Assembly: GCF_000243135.2 (NCBI RefSeq)
Contig: NC_019903.1
Location: 844,001-908,000 of the forward strand
From: Desulfitobacterium dichloroeliminans LMG P-21439
Lineage (GTDB): Bacteria > Bacillota > Desulfitobacteriia > Desulfitobacteriales > Desulfitobacteriaceae
Direction of reading: 5' to 3'
Length of the DNA: 64,000 bases
Part shown: piece after piece, positions 52,987 through 60,387 of the stretch
Layout of the letters: each line of letters opens with the position of its first letter
Position numbering within the stretch: position 1 is the stretch's first letter
Position numbers and translations under genes: made by a program
Notes under the pieces: generated by a model
Seen by the model: only the letters and a program-made list of their open reading frames with translations
What the model was told of the DNA's origin: nothing
The model's database searches: none

Positions 52987-54309
52987 ATGGTAAAGAAGAA
53001 AAAGAGCAAAAAAATCCCCTTACCCATTTTGCTGCTGATCTGCGCCGTGTTGCTGTTTGCCATGTATTTGAGCCTCTCTACGCTGTCGCTAGCGATATGG
53101 GGCGATTCCGTCATGGGTACGGTGGACAGCTATCAGGCGCGACTGGACGATACAGACGCGGGTCAAAACCGCTCCCGCACCGTTTCCAAAGGCTATTGGT
53201 TTATGGCAAACGGCAAGGAGTATCAAGGCCATGTGATGTACCAAAGCGACGAGGCGTGGCCGAGCTTGGATGAGGGCGAAACGCGCTCCGAGCGCATCCG
53301 CTACCTTAACCATTTCCCCTACATCAACAAGCCCGCCGCGCTGTGCGAATTTGACGAGATGGGCGAGGTGGCGATCGTCTATCATATCCTTGCTCCCATC
53401 GGTTATCTGCTTTTGCTGCTCCTTGTAATCCGTACAGCCAGAGGCAAGAAAAAGAAGAAAACAGCGGCGAAGAAACCAGCTACCCCCAAAATAATTGAAA
53501 TAAGGAGTGATGCGGATATGTTTTGCCATAACTGCGGAAACAAGCTGCCGAAGGGCGCGGTCTTCTGTTCAGGTTGCGGCACGAAAGCGGGGCAGGACAA
53601 CCCCAACATTTGCTCTGCCTGCGGGACTGCAATACCACAGGATGCCCTGTTCTGTATTAATTGCGGAGCTGCTGTAAACAACGGAGAACCACACTCATCA
53701 CAGGCAAGGTCTTTTGCGTCGCAGGATAGCGGGGATACGCAGCGCATGAATCTTATCGGATTTTCGGACATGTGCAACAGCCCAGAAATACTGGAGGCTG
53801 CACAGAAAAACAGGAAAAGCTCCATCGGCTGTATGTGGATATTGGTTTTCGTACCGCTCATCGGCTTTCCCATCGCCGGGCTGCTCATGGATGATTTCCC
53901 TTTTGGAGAATCGGCGGTCATAGGTGTCGGTATTGCCCTTGTGATGCTGATCATCAATGTATTTGCCCTACGCAGAGCCAAACAGCCCATGTGGGAGGGC
54001 ATCGTCACCAACAAATTTAGCAAAGAGAAGTACGAGCATAAAGACGATGCGTCAAAAACTTATACGGAATACACGGTGACAATCACTACCGATGCGGGTA
54101 GAAAAAAGACTATTGTTGAAAAGGACAGCAGGCGGGTTATGTACGACTATCTGGATGTAGGCGACAAGGTACGTTTTCATCCGAAGTTCGGTACATACGA
54201 GAAATACGATAAATCGAAAGACCGCATCATCTACTGCAACGTGTGTTCTATGATGAACCCCATACACAATGATTGCTGCAAGCGGTGTAATAGTCTGCTG
54301 TTCAAATAA
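52987..54309 (+). CDS. Multi-zinc-ribbon membrane protein, possibly two fused genes
   Basis: A 440-residue protein. Part 1 (1-175): a membrane helix, an extracytoplasmic DUF3592-like beta domain, a second helix and a poly-Lys stretch. Part 2 (178-440): two N-terminal zinc ribbons (FCHNCGNKL...FCSGCG and ICSACGTAI...FCINCG), two helices, a beta domain and a last ribbon (YCNVCSMMN...CCKRCN). Inside the frame, AAGGAGTG (53502-53509) sits 8 nt before ATG 53518, a strong internal start for part 2. So either two genes fused by loss of a stop or two products come from one frame. The start at 52987 has AAAGGAG upstream. Confidence 0.7.
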   Translation: MVKKKKSKKIPLPILLLICAVLLFAMYLSLSTLSLAIWGDSVMGTVDSYQARLDDTDAGQNRSRTVSKGYWFMANGKEYQGHVMYQSDEAWPSLDEGETRSERIRYLNHFPYINKPAALCEFDEMGEVAIVYHILAPIGYLLLLLLVIRTARGKKKKKTAAKKPATPKIIEIRSDADMFCHNCGNKLPKGAVFCSGCGTKAGQDNPNICSACGTAIPQDALFCINCGAAVNNGEPHSSQARSFASQDSGDTQRMNLIGFSDMCNSPEILEAAQKNRKSSIGCMWILVFVPLIGFPIAGLLMDDFPFGESAVIGVGIALVMLIINVFALRRAKQPMWEGIVTNKFSKEKYEHKDDASKTYTEYTVTITTDAGRKKTIVEKDSRRVMYDYLDVGDKVRFHPKFGTYEKYDKSKDRIIYCNVCSMMNPIHNDCCKRCNSLLFK

Positions 54310-54325
54310 AGAAGGAGAATTTGTA

Positions 54326-54715
54326 ATGGAACAATTCAACACTTTGCTGAAGGCGGCGGAATACGCCGTAACACGCTGCGGAAGCTTCCGTTTTGCCACT
54401 TCCGATGAAAAATACGACAGAAAAAGCCTGATGGCGATTGCCGAGGTAAGCGATGCGGAAAATCCCGCAGACGAGGACAGCTTTTATGTGGTGTCACCCG
54501 GCGGAGCGATCGGCTTCTGTGAGGACGGCGAGGATATAGATTGGCTGTTTCTGACGAATTCCAGTATAGACGAGGATTTACCTACCGCGCTTCAGACTGC
54601 TTCGCAAATCAAATTCTGCCCGAAATGCGGCTCCGGCGTTATTCCTAGTGCTCGCTTTTGCGGAGCTTGCGGCGCAGCGCTGCAGGGTCTAAAACGTTTT
54701 TCAATACATGATTGA
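54326..54715 (+). CDS. Small zinc-ribbon protein
   Basis: A 129-residue cytoplasmic protein: an alpha/beta N-terminal part (DEDSFYVVSPGGAIGFCEDG) and a C-terminal zinc ribbon (KFCPKCGSGVIPSARFCGACG). Function unknown. It starts 16 nt after the previous stop with AAGGAG upstream, so it is in the same operon. It is the last intact gene before the HAD remnant. Confidence 0.75.
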   Translation: MEQFNTLLKAAEYAVTRCGSFRFATSDEKYDRKSLMAIAEVSDAENPADEDSFYVVSPGGAIGFCEDGEDIDWLFLTNSSIDEDLPTALQTASQIKFCPKCGSGVIPSARFCGACGAALQGLKRFSIHD

Positions 54716-54801
54716 CTCATACCCGATTTGATGGACACAATCCACTCGTATATAATAAGAGTGTCTATTATCATGGGGCAGTTCATTGGTAGTGTATAAA
54801 A

Positions 54802-54884
54802 CTTTGAGTGCGTTATAGATCGTTTTGATCAATTGCTTGATGCATTAAGCTAACGTTCACTTTAAATTTCTTAAAACTTTTTTA
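54802..54884 (+). pseudogene. Remnant of a HAD-hydrolase gene 3' end
   Basis: About 80 nt match the end of the HAD gene at 43244 and the sequence just past its stop: in one frame GSV, a stop, then VIDRFDQLLDALS and stop, against GSV...VMDRFDQLLDIFS in the intact gene. The best stretch (from GATCGTTTTGATCAA, 54818-54832) is about 80-85% identical over roughly 65 nt, counted by eye. The rest of the gene is absent. This brackets the 43.3-54.8 kb block. Confidence 0.8.
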
Positions 54885-54910
54885 AAATAGTGGTATTTTC
54901 CCTCTTTACA

Positions 54911-54939
54911 TTGACGCTGCGTCAAGGTGTATTCTTAAT
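54911..54939 (+). promoter_or_regulatory. Promoter/operator of the MerR-type gene
   Basis: A perfect dyad TTGACGC-T-GCGTCAA (54911-54925) overlaps a -35 box TTGACG; CTTAAT at 54934-54939 gives a 17-bp spacer. A dyad at this site is what MerR regulators bind, suggesting autoregulation. Confidence 0.6.
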
Positions 54940-54958
54940 CTCGTCAGGAGGTGATCAC

Positions 54959-55723
54959 GTGGAATACACAGTGCAAAAATTAGCTCATCTGGCGGGAATC
55001 AGCTCGCGTACCCTCAGATACTATGACGAAATCGGGATTCTTAAGCCGGCTAGAATCGCTTCCTCAGGGTATCGAATCTATGGGCAACGCGAGGTTGACC
55101 GCTTACAACAGATTTTATTTTACAGAGAGTTGGGGATGAGCTTGGAAGGAATAAAAGATATCATAACCTCATCAGATTTTGATGGGGAAAAGGCACTGCG
55201 AGAACATCGTGAGAAGCTTCTAGAGAAAAGAGAGCAATTGGATCAGCTCATCGGAAATGTTGAGAAAACCATTGCGCAAAAGGAAGGGAGAATCACTATG
55301 TCCGACAAAGAAAAGTTTGAAGGATTTAAACGTAAGATGATCGAAGAAAATGAAGAGAAATATGGCCAGGAAATCCGTGAAAAATACGGTGAAGAAACCG
55401 TAGCAAAGTCCAATGAGAAGTTCATGAACATGTCGCAAGAGCAGCATGACCAATTCACCAAGCTTAGTGAAGAAGTGCTAGCAACCCTTTATGAAGCCTT
55501 TAAGACAGGGGACCCCGCAGGAGAGCTGGCTCAAAAAACAGCCGATCTCCATCGACAATGGCTTACCTTTACTTGGACTAGCTACTCCAAGGAAGCTCAT
55601 GCAGGGCTAGCCCAGATGTATTTGGATGACTCAAGATTCACAGCTTTTTACGATGAGAAGCAACCCGGGGCAGCAGAATTCCTTCGCGATGCAATCTTCA
55701 TTTATACCGGGGTTAAGAAGTAA
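54959..55723 (+). CDS. MerR-family activator with TipAS-like ligand domain
   Basis: A 254-residue regulator of the Mta/TipAL type. The MerR winged helix (VQKLAHLAGISSRTLRYYDEIGIL, GYRIYG) is followed by a dimerisation coiled coil (about 75-115) and a helical TipAS antibiotic-binding domain (KTADLHRQWLTFTWTSYSKEAHAGLAQMY). The family binds drugs and turns on export genes. GTG 54959 has AGGAGG 5 nt upstream. An ABC-F resistance gene lies 540 nt downstream on the same strand, though it has its own promoter. Confidence 0.92.
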   Translation: MEYTVQKLAHLAGISSRTLRYYDEIGILKPARIASSGYRIYGQREVDRLQQILFYRELGMSLEGIKDIITSSDFDGEKALREHREKLLEKREQLDQLIGNVEKTIAQKEGRITMSDKEKFEGFKRKMIEENEEKYGQEIREKYGEETVAKSNEKFMNMSQEQHDQFTKLSEEVLATLYEAFKTGDPAGELAQKTADLHRQWLTFTWTSYSKEAHAGLAQMYLDDSRFTAFYDEKQPGAAEFLRDAIFIYTGVKK

Positions 55724-55795
55724 GGACCAGATGGATAACAATCAGAAAAGTAACGACTCAAGAGCTACAGATAACTATTAGATAAGGACGTTAAA

Positions 55796-55842
55796 AAGTG
55801 CACCTCAAACGTTAGATTTTTGTCTAACATTGGGGTGCACTT
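55796..55842. terminator. Hairpin after the MerR gene
   Basis: AAGTGCACC and GTTAGA pair with TCTAAC and GGTGCACTT around TTTTTG, with a small internal mismatch. No T-run follows on the plus strand. Confidence 0.6.
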
Positions 55843-55914
55843 CACTTAGGGTGTCTTTGCTAATTTCCGTCTCATGGTCCATTCAAGAGGAGGAATGCGT
55901 AGAAAGGTGTTGGA

Positions 55915-55944
55915 TTGACATAGTGATATTGTGGCTTATATAAT
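55915..55944 (+). promoter_or_regulatory. Strong sigma-A promoter of the ABC-F leader
   Basis: Consensus TTGACA (55915-55920) and TATAAT (55939-55944) with an 18-bp spacer, about 318 nt before the ABC-F start, leaving a long untranslated leader. Confidence 0.8.
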
Positions 55945-56027
55945 GTGAACAGAAGCCTTTAAAGGTTTAACTATAAGAAAGGTAAGGTATCTGCAGAAAA
56001 TGAAGTAATTCACTTTACTAGGAAAAT

Positions 56028-56078
56028 ATGCTTTTTAGAGAAGTCGTGTTAACGGCTTTGAAACGCATGCATTTTTGA
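56028..56078 (+). CDS. Possible 16-residue leader peptide of the ABC-F gene
   Basis: ATG at 56028 with AGGAAA just upstream encodes MLFREVVLTALKRMHF, then TGA. It lies in the leader between promoter and attenuator. Ribosome stalling on such peptides by antibiotics switches many ABC-F genes on; that this one acts so is inference. Confidence 0.45.
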   Translation: MLFREVVLTALKRMHF

Positions 56079-56223
56079 CTGTGAGTGGATAGTGATTATT
56101 CTGTGGATAGCTTTTCATACAACTGCGTCTTGAAGACTGTAACGTCTGAAGTGCCTTATGATCTGGAAGGGTCTCGAGGCACAGTCAGCATTATAGTCGC
56201 TGCGCTGTCATTTGAAGCACTAT

Positions 56224-56252
56224 CCTCTCCGGTACAATAGGAGGGGTTTTTT
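56224..56252 (+). terminator. Attenuator terminator before the ABC-F gene
   Basis: CCTCTCC (56224-56230) pairs with GGAGGGG (56240-56246), followed at once by TTTTTT, only 9 nt before the GTG start. The GGAGGGG strand is also the only ribosome-site-like sequence near the start, so the hairpin could block both transcription and translation. Confidence 0.7.
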
Positions 56253-56261
56253 ATTTTATTA

Positions 56262-57902
56262 GTGGAATGCAGCAATGTGAAAAAATACTTCGGAGACCGC
56301 TTAGTCATTGATATCAAAAAACTGAGTCTTTATTCAGAGGATAGAATTGGCATCGTTGGGATTAATGGAGCAGGCAAAACAACTTTGCTCAATCTACTCA
56401 GCCAAAAGCTCCAGCCCGACGAAGGGTGGGTCAAGCTCTATGGCCAATCCTCAACAATTTCTCAGTTAGAATCGCCCGAGCAGGAAACGATCAATCAGGA
56501 AATGGCGTCAAAATTCAAAATCCCTATGACCTACAGTGAGAAGTTAAGCGGCGGCGAAAAGACTCGCTTTAAACTGGCGGTTTGCCTTAGCCAAAATAGC
56601 ACCATGATCTTTGCTGATGAGCCCACCAGCAATATGGATATGGAAGGAATCGAGCAGATTGAGCACTACTTTGCGGGGTATGACGGTGGATTATTCCTCA
56701 TTTCCCATGACCGCGGTCTCCTCGATGGTTTGTGCAATAAGATTTTGGAGCTAGAGGATGGACAGATCAAGATTTATCCGGGCAATTATAGAAGCTATTG
56801 TGAACAGAAGGCTCGTGAAAGAGAACGAGCTCAGTTTGAATATGGACAATACGTTTCAGAAAAAAAGCGTTTAGAGCGGGTCGTGATCGAGACCAGCGAA
56901 AAGTCAAAGTCGATACGCAAGACTCCCCGCAGGATGGGAAACTCAGAAGCCAGACTGCACAAGATGGGTAACCAAAAAGCTAAAGCCAACTTAGATCGAA
57001 GTAAGAAGAGTGTCGAGACGAGAATTGAGCAATTGGAAATCAAAGAGAAGCCTAACAAGATTGAGAAAATCAAGCTAGATCTTGCGGACACCCAAAGGCT
57101 TCACAGTAAAGTGATCATTGAAGGGAAGAAGATCAATAAAGCCTTTAGCAGTCGCGTTATCTTTAAAGAGGCGGGATTTCAGATCGAAAATGGAGCAAAG
57201 GTAGCCTTAATCGGCCCCAATGGGTGCGGGAAAAGTACCTTGCTGAAAATGATCATGAAGGGAGAGGAGTCCATAAGGATTGCCCCCAGTGCCAGAATCG
57301 GTTATTTCAGCCAAGATTTGAGCGTCCTCGAGGATCAGGAAAGCATCATGGACAATGTTATGGCAGAAAGCATCTATCCTGAGAGCTTCGTCAGAAGTTT
57401 ATTAGCTCGGTTGCTTTTTAAAGGAGATCAGGTGTATAAGAGGGTCAAGGTGCTCAGCGGGGGAGAGCGGGTGAAGGCCTCCTTCGCCAAAATCCTCTGC
57501 CAAGACTATAACCTCTTGGTTCTCGACGAACCAACCAACTATTTGGATATTAACTCGCTGGAGGTCATTGAAGAAGCACTGCAGAATTATGATCGGTCCT
57601 TACTTTTCGTCTCCCATGACCGCCGTTTCATCAGATCAGTGGCCAACTCTATTCTGAACATCGAGGATCATAAGCTCATCAGCTTTAAGGGGAACTATAC
57701 TGAATATCTAGCGAGTCGGCAGAAGGTAACGGATAGCGGAAAGGAAGAAGTCGCCAAGAAAATCTTCGTGCTGCAAAACCGTTTAAGCGAGGTGGTGGGC
57801 AGAATCTCCCTACCCTCGAAGAAAGATAATCGTGAAGCCCTCGATCAAGAGTATGACGAAATACTCGCTGAGTTGAAGCGACTCAGGGCCATGCTGAAGT
57901 AG
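56262..57902 (+). CDS. ABC-F ribosomal protection ATPase
   Basis: A 546-residue soluble protein with two ABC domains and no membrane segment. Walker A motifs GINGAGKTT (about 34) and GPNGCGKST (about 317), signatures LSGGEKTRFKLA and LSGGERVKASFA, and EPTNYLD in domain 2 are intact; domain 1 has EPTSNMD. A long charged, Arg/Lys-rich linker (about 180-285) would reach into the ribosome. The layout fits the antibiotic-resistance ABC-F proteins (Vga/Lsa/CplR-like), which free ribosomes from lincosamides, streptogramins A or pleuromutilins. The attenuator leader supports a resistance role. Start GTG lacks a well-placed ribosome site. Confidence 0.9.
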   Translation: MECSNVKKYFGDRLVIDIKKLSLYSEDRIGIVGINGAGKTTLLNLLSQKLQPDEGWVKLYGQSSTISQLESPEQETINQEMASKFKIPMTYSEKLSGGEKTRFKLAVCLSQNSTMIFADEPTSNMDMEGIEQIEHYFAGYDGGLFLISHDRGLLDGLCNKILELEDGQIKIYPGNYRSYCEQKARERERAQFEYGQYVSEKKRLERVVIETSEKSKSIRKTPRRMGNSEARLHKMGNQKAKANLDRSKKSVETRIEQLEIKEKPNKIEKIKLDLADTQRLHSKVIIEGKKINKAFSSRVIFKEAGFQIENGAKVALIGPNGCGKSTLLKMIMKGEESIRIAPSARIGYFSQDLSVLEDQESIMDNVMAESIYPESFVRSLLARLLFKGDQVYKRVKVLSGGERVKASFAKILCQDYNLLVLDEPTNYLDINSLEVIEEALQNYDRSLLFVSHDRRFIRSVANSILNIEDHKLISFKGNYTEYLASRQKVTDSGKEEVAKKIFVLQNRLSEVVGRISLPSKKDNREALDQEYDEILAELKRLRAMLK

Positions 57903-57930
57903 AATAAGACGTTTCCCACAAACGTAATTC

Positions 57931-57968
57931 ACATAGGAACTCCGCGTATTTGCGCGGGGTTCTTATGT
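57931..57968 (+). terminator. Hairpin after the ABC-F gene
   Basis: ACATAGGAACTCCGCG pairs with GCGGGGTTCTTATGT with one or two G-T pairs, 28 nt after the stop; no clear T-run. Confidence 0.65.
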
Positions 57969-58102
57969 ATGAGTAATTACTTGCGGCAACAATGATTTAT
58001 TTATATAGTAACGATTAAGAATTTGTTTGATCCATAAAAAGGAGTTATCAGAAGAAAAGGGCGGAAACGTGTAAAGCCTAAACGAATAACTAATGGATTT
58101 CG

Positions 58103-58134
58103 GTTAATTTAGTACAATTAACTAAAATTTAATT
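58103..58134 (+). promoter_or_regulatory. Inverted repeats upstream of the redox operon
   Basis: Two nested A+T-rich inverted repeats, GTTAAT-8 nt-ATTAAC (58103-58122) and AATTAA-7 nt-TTAATT (58116-58134). They recall CRP/FNR-family half-sites (TTAAT/ATTAA), but the spacings are not the standard 4 nt. The rest of 57969-58232 shows nothing clear. Confidence 0.3.
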
Positions 58135-58232
58135 ATCTTTGTATAGTTATATCATTTTTAAGTTCTTCGTATTATAAAAGTGAAAGTTATATCAATCCCT
58201 GGTAACCATCATGAAAGGAGGGTAGATAGAAA

Positions 58233-58289
58233 ATGGGGTTACCTGATCCTCTATTAGTAAAAAATTTTATGAAAGGGGTGTATGAATGA
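58233..58289 (+). CDS. 18-residue leader ORF, translationally coupled to the exported redox protein
   Basis: ATG at 58233 with AAAGGAGGG 9 nt upstream encodes MGLPDPLLVKNFMKGVYE. Its TGA overlaps the next gene's ATG (ATGA at 58286-58289), so ribosomes ending here would restart directly. The strong ribosome site belongs to this ORF; the next gene has a weaker one (AAAGGGG) inside it. It may set the expression of the downstream gene. Confidence 0.55.
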   Translation: MGLPDPLLVKNFMKGVYE

Positions 58290-59899
58290 AGAAGTTTACA
58301 AAGAAAGCGTGCGCACTTGCCCTTGCAGCCGTTTTCGCATTATCGAGTAGTGTTGTACCAGTTTTGGCAGCCGATAATGCTCTAATGAAGGCACCAGCTA
58401 AAGATGCAGCATTTGTTGCAGGTCTCGAAGGCTTCAAAAACGTAACGGGCAAAAACCTACTTGATCAAGATGTGGGAATGCAAGAAGGCTTAATAATTCG
58501 CCAAAGTCGTGTTGAGAATGGAAAAATAATTATTCCGAAATCAGGACTTTATTACACAACACGAACCGGAACTGCGGATATGCTTACTGGCCATAAAGTA
58601 ACTATTCTTGGTAAAGAGTACACCATTGTCGATACTGCGACCAGACTAGATGTTATTACCAATGCCGATGTTAAGAAGGGCGGGTCTGTTCCGCTAGGTG
58701 ATGGTTCCAAACATCTTGAACTCAGTAGTATTGGAATCGATGGAAATGGATTCCAGGCACCAGAAGCCACTTTTCAGATTCTAAAGCCCTCAGGAAACTA
58801 CTATGGGTCTGCCTTCGAAGTATCACCGAACGCAAAACTGAGAAATATTGCTGAAGGTGTGTTAAATGATGGTACCGGAAGAAAAACTGGAACCTACTAC
58901 CCTGGTAAAGATGGACAGAATTTTCATGTTGAATATTATGGTTCACCAGTAGCCATTAGTGGCCAATCTTATTTGGTCGCTGGTGAAGTAACAGCTGAAG
59001 TTGCCCATGTTAAGGAGTTTGCTACGGGAGCAATCGTGTATAGCCTACTGAGTGATAAGCCAGCTGTTGAAATGAAACTCGGAAAAGGCGAAAAAGCTAC
59101 TCTTGGCGATTACACTGTTACAGTTACTGACATTACTAAAGATTCAGTATCCGTTGAATTAACCTCTAAGGATGGGAAAGTTACCCAGAAGACACTCGGT
59201 CCATTGACAGAAGATACCATGAAATACTTGCCGGCAGATGAGGTAACGCGTAATAGTCTTGTTGTACGGCCTGAAAATGATACTGTACAGGTTCAACTTG
59301 ATGCGTTTCGCGAGCCCTTCAAAGATGGCAAAGTTGCCCTGGTAGGCTATACTGATTTGGTGAAATTTGAAAATCCGGGAACCTGGGCAAGTGACCCACG
59401 GTTTATTTCCCGGCCCGACACATGAAGCACCTGTTCTTTGCTAATCGAGTTGATGCTCGAAAATAAAGACGAGATCGTACTCGATTCAACCAACAACGTG
59501 TTTGTTGGTCCAGACGAATATTTCAAAGTTGTTATCGATGAGTTTGATGGTCAAGTTGTAAAATCATGGCATGTTGAAGATGTAAACGGAAATAAGACCC
59601 CTAATTTAGCCGATCGAGCTCAGGGTAAGAACATTGATCTTATGATTAATGTGAAAAATCGCACAGTAGCTCATTTTGTCAGCCGTTACCAAGTTAATTT
59701 ACTTACTGAGCAACAAGCTCAAATTCAGAAGTTATCTGCAGCAAATGCTGCCCCTGCTACGGAAGCTCCTGCGGCTGCACCAGCACCTGCTAAAAGCTCC
59801 GGAGTTCCTGTTGCTGTGCCTGTTGGTATCGCAGTAGTAGCTATTGCGATTATCGCATACCAAGCTTCGCGCAATAAGGACAAGGGGAATAATTCGTAA
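58286..59899 (+). CDS. Exported, membrane-anchored protein with in-frame TGA; candidate selenoprotein
   Basis: One frame of 538 codons with a single internal TGA at 59423-59425. A signal peptide (1-29, ending VLAAD) opens it, a long beta-rich region follows (30-380), and after the TGA comes a further domain, an Ala/Pro linker and a C-terminal membrane helix (VPVAVPVGIAVVAIAIIAY) with a KDK tail. The TGA reads as RPDT-[TGA]-S-T-C: a U-x-x-C redox motif. Apart from one Cys in the signal peptide, that C is the only cysteine in the protein. The downstream part has no ribosome site of its own. A SECIS-like hairpin follows. A nonsense mutation or two separate genes remain possible. It heads the molybdoenzyme operon. 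Confidence 0.7.
59436..59468 (+). promoter_or_regulatory. SECIS-like hairpin after the in-frame TGA
   Basis: TCGAG (59445-59449) pairs with CTCGA (59456-59460) around a 6-nt loop TTGATG; a lower CTTT/AAAG pairing (59436-59439 with 59465-59468) extends it across an internal loop. The apical loop begins 24 nt after the TGA, inside the range known for bacterial SECIS elements. The loop's first two bases are T, with G only if the closing pair opens, so it is not a perfect match. Confidence 0.45.
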
Positions 59900-59921
59900 T
59901 CAATGGAATAGTTGGAATCAC

Positions 59922-59957
59922 TTACAGTGGAAACCGCAATCGCGGTTTCCACTGTAA
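59922..59957 (+). terminator. Perfect 16-bp hairpin between the exported protein and the lipoprotein gene
   Basis: TTACAGTGGAAACCGC pairs perfectly with its complement around AATC, with no T-run. It may stabilise or partly terminate the message inside the operon. Confidence 0.6.
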
Positions 59958-60027
59958 TAACCACTTTAAGTAGACCTCTGAACGTATTTAAATTTCATTA
60001 CAGAGAGTCATTGAGAGGGAGTGCGTC

Positions 60028-60387
60028 ATGAAGAAACTTAACAAAAAGCTTATTATCACCCTTTTAGCCGCAACCTTAGTATTCGGAATCACAGGCTGCG
60101 GAAGTCAATCAACGGAGTCACCCAAAAGTCCGCAAACTGAAAAAGCTACTGAAGCTCAAAAACCAGGAGATACTGCTAAACCTGATGATACTGCTAAGCC
60201 AGATGAACCAGCTAAACCTGGAGAAACCGCTAAACCGGATGAAGCAGCTAAACCAGCCGAAACTACCAAGCCAGATGAAGCTGCAAAGCCAGATGAAGCT
60301 GCAAAACCAGATGAAGCAACAGCTCCGGCAACGCCCAGTAAGGCTCCGGGGGCACCTGCTGTAGAAGAGGAAGATTGTGGTTGTTAA
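60028..60387 (+). CDS. Repetitive lipoprotein ending in Cys-Gly-Cys
   Basis: A 119-residue lipoprotein with lipobox FGITGC. The mature part is a low-complexity chain of five-residue units (K-P-D-E-A-A, K-P-G-E-T-A and variants), giving a long flexible Pro/Lys/Glu spacer, then EEEDCGC at the very C-terminus. The terminal C-x-C is the only thiol pair after the lipid Cys, so this looks like a tethered arm that presents a redox or metal-binding tip outside the membrane. It overlaps the chaperone gene by a few bases. Confidence 0.75.
   Translation: MKKLNKKLIITLLAATLVFGITGCGSQSTESPKSPQTEKATEAQKPGDTAKPDDTAKPDEPAKPGETAKPDEAAKPAETTKPDEAAKPDEAAKPDEATAPATPSKAPGAPAVEEEDCGC

Noticed and set aside
53089..54023. 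Long minus-strand open frames of 146 and 206 codons
   Set aside because: They mirror the Cys-rich zinc-ribbon gene (Cys codons read as Ala/Gln on the other strand); no start signals.
59438..59899. Separate 153-codon gene after the TGA
   Set aside because: The TTG at 59438 has no ribosome site, starts mid-domain and is in the same frame as the upstream gene; one interrupted gene explains the data better.
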